The position numbers and the translations under genes were made by a program. From NCBI GenBank assembly GCA_963978905.1, contig OZ022257.1, positions 47,130,203 to 47,194,202 of the forward strand: 64,000 bases of DNA, written 5' to 3'. Every line of letters begins with the position of its first letter. Position 1 is the first letter of the stretch. Below the pieces are notes generated by a model. That model did not search any database and had not been told where the DNA came from. It saw only the letters and a list, made by a program, of their open reading frames with translations. This document shows, piece after piece, positions 47,062 to 56,000 of the stretch. This stretch comes from Trichostrongylus colubriformis (Eukaryota; Nematoda; Chromadorea; Rhabditida; Trichostrongylidae).

Positions 47062-50000
47062 ATGCCGTTCGACGTATACAGAGGAGACACAAAGGTGAGG
47101 TATGAATCTTGCACCCCATTCGATTCCGATGGCATCCACAATCCGCCGCGTCGCTTGCCGAGTGAACGCGTAATTCACCTGCGTATTGCTTCATTTATCA
47201 TGGATCTAGGTAGCTCTGTCTGATACACAGTGAAGTGGTGCGCAGGAAAATATGTCGTGGCAATACGCAGAATAAATATATTTCTCGGATTTTTACCATT
47301 TCCTTCGGCATTCATCACTTCATTTTGGCACTATCAAGCACATGTACACTCCTCTCACCGAATTGTAGCCCCTACCCATTATGAAAAGACTTACAGAACT
47401 TTAGCTGCAATTCTTGCCGATTATCCTGGATTTTCAGATTTTTCGTGGAAGACTATCACCTCGACAGCTATCGGTCGTCAACGCTCTCGAACAAAAGTGA
47501 GTGGTCATTTAGAAAATCGAATAGGATCCAAGAACCTGACCATATTACATCGGCAAGAAAACTTTTTCAGAAGCGGTTTCCGTGGAGTCGATTACCGAAG
47601 GAATTGCAGTTGAAAGTCCTTCAGAATCTTCGTCGATGCGATGTAGACAGTTGTCGATTGGTGAATCGCGAGTTGTTAGAGCTTATTCGGAACAATGAGC
47701 GGCGGATGAAAAGAAGAGTCATTAATGGCTTGACCATATCCACAGTTCGTTACACATGCTTTTGAGAATACACAGGAATCTAATTTTCGCCACCACCCGT
47801 GTTTTTTTTTGCAGACTCGTCAAGCCTTGAAAATAGGTTTCCGTATACGGGTAACCGTATGCTGTTTTGATGAGCGACTGCGTATGGTTAGTCTAAGAAT
47901 AATGAGAAAACGCCGTAACATATCTCCTGGAAGGTTCATGCTATTACAGCTTTTTTTCTTTTGCAGGAAACAAGACGGTGGCTGTTCGATCCATGCACGT
48001 TGTCAAGTGTTCTTTCGAAAGTGCTGAAAAATGCTGACATACGCAACCTGCAGTTCATGAAGGTTTTCCAAGATTTTCTCATTCCATTTAGATTGGAAAG
48101 GAGAGAAAGCGTTGAATTATGCGTTTTTGCTGTGGATAGGAAATGAAACCGAAAGTGGGCAATCACTCTGGAATTTATACGCTTAGGTAATTGCGGGATT
48201 GCCTCGCTGCTATCAGAAAGTTGGGGAAGTGTTTGCGGTTTAGATTTTATTTGCAGAATTATTCTCTGTTGATGTTCCTTTCTTAGAATTGCCTATACCA
48301 TATTGAAGCCCGCTTCTCGCTCTATTTAAACATAGTAACGTTCATGTCATAAAATGAATTTTGAATTTTTCCAAAGTTTGGAACTAAATGGGCGTACGTC
48401 CTTCTTCGCCGGCTTACAATATGACCTATTTGTTAACCGCGTCGTGACACGAGACGAGAACCGGAATTCGTAGGACAATCTTCGACATCTGCACCATCTT
48501 TGGACAATGGTTAAGCTTGTAGCGGTCAGTCTCGTCAGCATGGCGACAGTATAGTGGTCTACGGTGCTGTAATCCAACATAGCTTCATGGATCCCGGGGG
48601 AATCATTACGTGCAAAGTACCGTGAGGAACTTGCGAGAAGCATTGTAAACTGCATATTATGAGTGCAGTACTGGTTGATAGGAAGGAACCTACACATATT
48701 CCTTCACAATTATACACGGTCCATGTTGCGCAAATAACCCTGAAAAGTTGAATTCCCATCAATTACTGTTTCTTCAACTACCTGGTCAGCTTCCTTCGGG
48801 AGAAATGCTTCAATGCTTCAAGATCGAACACGATGCTAAAGCGGCTTTCAACGAGTTCATCGCCTCCAGATCTCCGAGGTTCAGGACAACCGGAATAAAG
48901 AAGCATGTGTCTTGTTGGCAATACTCTGCTGATTCTTGAGGTTCATATCTCGACTGATAAAATTTTGCATGAGTCGAGAACAAGAAAGAGTTGAGAACAT
49001 TTGGAACTGGATCTCGAAAACCACAAAAACTTTCCAAGCGACCCAATACTTGCATCGAAAATTTTCTTATACTATGATATTGAGAAGAAATCGGAGTAAA
49101 GGTTTTGAAGTTAAAGGCTAGATTAGTATGAGGTAAAATGATGCTATGGGCTGTGAATGGACAGTGCATACTGCGAGGTCGGCCAAAACTTTTTTGCCAT
49201 AACTTTTTTTCTACTTGACCAAATTTGACAAAATTTTAATATGTCGTGTCTCAACCTACTGCCAACATTTCCTTTTACTTGAGTGCCGCTTGACACTTTT
49301 CATGGTTTTTTACAAGAATTTACTACAAGACCACCGAAAAAAGTAAAAGGCTTAGTCAAGAAACACGGCTTTCTTTACAAAAACAAAACGAGCAAGCCTC
49401 AGACAATATTAATACTTTGTAGAAAGACCGCGACTTTTCATGACAGCGGCACAGCGGGACGGCATAGCGATGGCACTCCAAAAACAAAAAATTTCATATA
49501 ACCACGTAACCCTCACCGTGGAGCGCCAAAATAGTATATTGAGTATGCAGTGTCTCCGAACACAACATATTAGGTTGAACCATAATTTCTGTTACACTAT
49601 GACGAAAAATTTCGAATATATTTTTCTTAATTTGTGTCTAACTTCAGTCAACAAAATATGTACCATTATAATCAACACTATAATGCCAGCGAATAGGGCG
49701 ATGACTGATGCCTTGCTTATAGAAGTCTGGGGATTTCTGGTCGAAGAAAGTCTGGAGGTCGATTTTGAGATCATCATCATCTTTGAACTGCCGTCCGTTG
49801 AGGAATTGGGTCAGAGATCGGAATAGGTGGTAGTCAGTTGGGACCATGCCCGGAGATTACGGTGGACGGGGGAGCTTCGTCCAACCAAGGTCCTGGATCT
49901 TTTGACACGTCAACTTTGCCACATGTGGGCGAGCGTTGTCGTGGAGGAAGAAGTCTCGGTCCATTTTTCGGTAAGTTTTGCGGCTACGGTGTCCAATTGC

Positions 50001-53000
50001 CTGCAGTAGAGATCGCCAGTGACTGCCGTGTCAAATGGTAACAGTTTCCCTTTTTTTGAAAATTTAGAAAAAAAAACATTTTTTCTCGGTGCAATTTTTT
50101 GAATTTTTTTCTGTTTCAATTTGAGCAGATCGAGCCATCGGGTTGCAGCCATATGAGGGACAGTACCTGGGTCCATCGACTGGTTGATTCGGTTAGTGGC
50201 CTTGCATGCTGAGGAACCGGGGCGGTGTTCGTGAATTTCGCACATCTAGCGAAATTGTCGTAGATTCACTGCTAGTTGAAGCCATAGAGAATATGAATGT
50301 GTTAATCAGTAGCCCTTTTCAGTCGCTTCATATACCCCCACTACCAAATATTCTCGAAGCTTCCACAGTTTTCCCCAAGAGTGTAACAGAAATTATGGTT
50401 CAACCTAATACTAAAATTGCTCCTGGATCGGTGCAGTTGCAAAAAAGTTACAAGTGAAAAACCCAAGTGGAAGACCATCTCGCTGAAGACTTTTGAGCGC
50501 TACTGTATATTAATATTTGGGTTGAGGAGTAAGTCCTTGCCGTTTTTTTTTGAGCCTCGTTTTTCACATTGTTCCCTTCATCTTTCGAAAAAGCTTATAT
50601 ATGTTTTCCATAGAGTTTTTGTTTGCTTTACAAGATGCTACTATCTGTTTTTCGATTCCTTCGATTACCTAATATTTATGAGGCTTGGAAGTGAAGTAAG
50701 CTGAAGGCAAAAAATTGGCGTTTGCGTACCTCACCTCCTCGTCTGCCATCGAGATCGAAAAATGTGTGTGTATATATTTTCGATAAAGCTTTTTCAGCTC
50801 TACAGAATGGTACTACTTTTTATTCTAACATTTTGCTGTTTTTAAGACTCACAAATGCAGTCTCGCAAAAGTGTGCACTGTCGTTATCTTCTCTTCTTCG
50901 CCTACCATCAAAATTGGGGAAGATATGCATACACGCATTCGATAGAGCTTTTTTGCACTACAAGACGATACCACTCTTTTTTGTATCCTCTCATATTTCA
51001 GCATGTACGAATAAGTTTCCACCCGTTTTTCAATTCAAAATTGCGTAAAGAAAATGAATCCTTTTGGCAGGGTGTTTTGTATCATTCGATAGAGTTCTAC
51101 GAGATACTGCTTGCGGTTTGATTTTTGACATTTTTTAGACCATTTGAAAGTCGACGAAATCGAGCATTTTCGTCACATGGTGTCAAAAATGCTCGATTTC
51201 GTCGACTTTCAAATGGTCTAAAAAATGTCAAAAATTTATTCGAACAAAAACCGTGAACATTATCTTGTAGAGCGAGAAGAGCTCTATCGAATTACACAAA
51301 ACATTGTGCCAAAAAATTCATTTTCATTATGCAATTTTGAATTGAAAAACAGGTGGAAGCTTATCCCTACATGCTAAAATATAGAGGATACAAAAGAAGG
51401 ATGGTACCACCTTGTAGAGCAAAAAAAGCTCTATCGATTGCGTGTATGCACATCTTCTCCAATCTCGATGGTAGGCGAGAAAGAGAAGATATCGAAAGGA
51501 CACACTTTTGCGAGTACTGCATTTCTGAGTCTTAAAAACAGCAAAAAGTTGAGCGATTTGAGTAATAAGTAGTACCATTCTGTAAGCCAAAAGAGCTCTA
51601 TCGAAACATGTACACATGCATTTTTTGATCTCGATGGCAGACGAGAAAGATGAGGTGCGCAAACGCCAGTTTTTTGCCTTCAGCTTACTTCATTTCCAAA
51701 CCTCATAAATTTTAGGTAGTCGAATTAATCGAAAAATAGATAGTAGCATTTTATAGAATTTTATAGAGCAAAAAAAAAGCTCTATCGAAAACGTATATAA
51801 GCTTTGTCGAAAGGTGAAGGGAACAATGTGAAAAACGGGGTTTAAAAAAACGGCAAGGACTTATTCCTCAACCCAATATTTGTTCAAAGGGCCACCCCAA
51901 AGGTTAACGCGAAGATCAAAATCCAACTGAGATAAAACCTCTCAAAATTTCCACATCTAGAAACGCTAATGAGCTCAACTGCTCAATAACTAGTGAGGTG
52001 GTTAATTGTCTTCTCCCATCTACCTAGAAAACGTTAGACTTCTATATTATATCCTTGGTTTTACTATAACCACACTGCGCTTGTGCGTTTGTGTAAATGC
52101 TTATAAGTGCACTCTAAAGCATGAATAGCATCCTTTTCGCTTTCCATTTTACTGATAGTTGAGGGCTTGAGTAGTTTCTATGACAGCTTCCGAATGTCCA
52201 TTTTCTTGAAACCATTTACGAAAGGTCAATTTCGAAATTCCTCAGTTGCATGAATGTCAAACGAGAGCCGAAGGAGGGTGCTGTTTAGGCTTTTACAGAG
52301 ATTCCACGGTTTTCAAGTGGACTTAGTAATCGCAGCGGCGTTTATCACGGATATGCTGCACGCGACGCGACCTCATGAGCTAGCGTTGAAATCGCGGGTG
52401 CCAGTGGTGCGACCAGTGTTTCAGTGTTGCGTGACGGGCAATACGCTATGGAGAAGAAGAGATTAACATTCGCATCCGACTAAAACTTTATATTATGGAA
52501 ACAATACACTTGTTACAGTAGCATCTCTCACCTATTCTTTTCATCTTATCTGCTTTCAATTTGAAATTGCATTCAATGGAAGATGTCACCAAGTAACTAC
52601 TTATATACATCCAACTTTATTGCATATTTAAAGGGACAGTTCACGATAATACAAGTGTCTTGGTTTCACTCGCGAGTAGATAGGCCCTACCACAACGGCA
52701 AAGCGTGTGCCATCACCGCGGCGTGAGGGTTGAGCGCTAAACGCGTAAAGAACTCGTCAGCTGGCGGCTACCGTCTCAAGCTGGCCCACACCCATTCTAC
52801 GACTTAGCCAGCAGAGCAGCGGTGGCATCTACGCGGATAAGAGGCATGATATGGACTGCGATAAGATAGGATAGGGAGGATTCTTATAGTAATAACAACC
52901 TTATCGAATGATATTATCACGCGAAAACTTGTTCAAATTCTTGCTTCTGAGTTGAAAACTCGTTGAAGTAAAAAGTATCTACAACAACTGGCGATCAGCG

Positions 53001-56000
53001 GACTTCAACGCGAAGGAGAAGCCGAGGACAACCAGTGCAACGAAGAAGAAGAATTTTCTGCAGGACGCCAGCCCCGGCTCTGAGCGCTGAGCCCGGACGA
53101 ACTGCTGGTCTAGTACTATCAGGCCCTAGTATTCTGATCCTCGGAACGTGTGACAACTCAGCCCCGGCGCCGTGCCCGGTCGAACTGCTGATCGAATCAC
53201 GCCGACAATGGATGCGAAAAGCCTGCAAGCAATCCTGGATGCTCAGGCCAGGATGCAGCAGCAGATGTTCACCGAACTCGTCAATCGCATGGAAGGGATG
53301 GTCTCCGGTTTACGCCCATCCACTCCAGCGCCTCCAGCCAACACAGCCGAATTTGTGATGAGCTCGCTGTCAACGCGTCTGCCAGAATTTGTGTATGATC
53401 CCGACAACGGTTGTACTTTTGAAGTGTGGTACAATCGATATGAGGACGTCATTGCAAAGGACGGTGCTACCTTGGATGAAGCTGCAAAAGCTCGAATAAT
53501 CGTCTCCAAGCTCGACACCCTCACCTACGCTCGTTTCATAAGCCACATCCTCCCAAAGAAGGCTTGCGAGATTTCATTAGCGGACACAGTGGCAACGCTC
53601 AAGGATTTATTCGGACACAATTCGTCCGTTTTCTCTCGCCGATACGTCTACCTCAAGACTCAACGTAACGGAGAGAACTTGAGGGACTACACAGGACTGG
53701 TCAATCAACGACACAATATGGCGGAATTCAACGACGTTAGCCCGGAGCAGATGAAATGCCTAGTATGGATATGTGGGCTCTCATCCTCCGAAGATGCTGA
53801 TATCCGGGCACGTGCCCTTCGCAAGATGGAAGACAACCCTCAAACGACACTAAAGGAGCTAGCCGCGGAGATGCAGCAGTTTCTCAACATCCGCCAAGAT
53901 GCAACGCTTCCTGAACGATCATCTGCGTCCCACATAAACGCCGTTGACTCACAGAGCCGAAAACGCGACCCGCCATCACCGTGCTTCCGCTTTGGAGCAC
54001 TTCATTGGTCAAAGGACTGTCCATTCCTGAACAAGACATGCCACGACTGCGGGAACTCCGGTCACAAGCGAGGATTCTGCAAGAACTTCACGACGAAGAA
54101 GAAGCAGAAGCCAAGACGGAAGCGGAGAACAGCAAACCACGTCGTCATTGCCTCAGCAAAGGTCGACGCTGCTCCTATATCCCCTATCTACCGCCTAGTG
54201 AAAATAAATGGAAAGACAATACGCATGCGGCTGGACACTGGAGCGGACGTCACGTTGCTGAGCAAGGCGGACTGGATCGCTATCGGTCGCCCGAAGTTAC
54301 AACCGCCTGAAATCACTCTGAAGTGTGCTAACAACAAACCGATAAATGTTCAGGGACGCTTCGACTGCAATTTCGCCATGGATGGTCAACATGGACGAGG
54401 TACCTGCTACGTTGCCGACACCCCGTCTTTGCTGGGTCTCGACTGGATCACCCAGCACGAACCTCTGTTTCGTCGCCTAGCCGAAGACACCGTCTGCAAC
54501 GTAACCTCCTCGACGCTCAGCACACTGAACTCTTCTCTCACTACACACTTGAAGAAGAAGTTTGCTGCGGTCTTCACGCCTGGACTAGGTCATTGCACCA
54601 AGTCGAAGGCCAGGCTCACTCTCAAGCCTGACGCGAGGCCGGTTTTTCGAAAGGCTCGTCCGGTTCCATACGCCGCTGTTCAGAAGATTTCGACTGAAAT
54701 CGACCGATTGGTATCTACACAGGTTCTGACGCCTATCGATCACTCAGAATGGGCCGCTTCCATCGTCGCCGTTCAGAAGAAAAATGGTTCCATACGACTC
54801 TGCGCAGACTACTCGACAGGGCTGAATGACGCACTTGAACAGCACCAGCACCCACTTCCAACTCCTGATGACATCTTCACGAAGCTCAACGGAGGACGCT
54901 ACTTCTCACAGCTGGACCTTGCTGAAGCGTACCTACAACTGGAAGTAGACGACGACTCAAAGCAGCTGCTGACGATCAATACGCACCGAGGACTCTTTCG
55001 CTTTAATCGCCTACCGTTTGGAGTAAAGCCTGCTCCTGGCATCTTCCAGCAATGTATCGACAGTCTCATTGCAGGACTAGATGGAACTGCCGCCTACCTC
55101 GACGACATAATTGTCACTGGCAGGACCATCGATGAACACAACACTCGACTCGACGCAGTGTTCCAGCGGATCCAGGACTACGGATTTCGTGTTCATCTCG
55201 AGAAGTGCAGTTTTCTACAGACACAGATCAGATATCTTGGCTTCGTCATCGGCACACAAGGACGACGCCCTGACCCAGACAAGGTCAAAGCCATACAAAA
55301 GATGCCAGCTCCAGAGGACATCAGCCAGCTACGCGCTTTCCTCGGACTCATCAATTTCTACGGAAACTTCGTCAAGGATCTGCACAATTTACGCGCTCCC
55401 TTAGACGCCCTTACGAAGAAGGATGCTGTCTACACGTGGACACCGGAGTGCCAATCTTCCTTCGACAAGATAAAGGCAATACTCAAGTCGGATCTTCTAC
55501 TGACTCACTTCGATCCGAGTCTACCGATAATCGACGCTTCCAACTACGGAATCGGAGCAACTCTCTCACACCGTTTTCCGAATGGATCTGAGAAGGTCGA
55601 CTACCACGCGAGCCGTTGCCTTACTCCAGCGCAGAAAAACTACAGTCAGATTGAGAAGGAAGCGCTTGCTCTCATATTCGCCGTGCAGAAATTTCATCGC
55701 TTTGTCCACGGACGACACTTCACACTGAAAACCGATCACCAGCCTCTCGTCGCTGTCTTTGGAAACAAGAAAGGAATACCCGTCTATAGTGCTAACCGTC
55801 TTCAGAGATGGGCCACGATGCTACTCAACTACAACTTCGCGATCGAATACGTTAACACCAAGGATTTCGGACAAGTGGACGCTCTCTCACGTCTCATAGC
55901 GTCGCACACATCAACACCGGAGGAATACGTTATCGCCAACGTAGATGTCGATGTAACTGCTGAGTTCATCGAGAATTGCCGTTACCTCCCGGTCTCTGGC

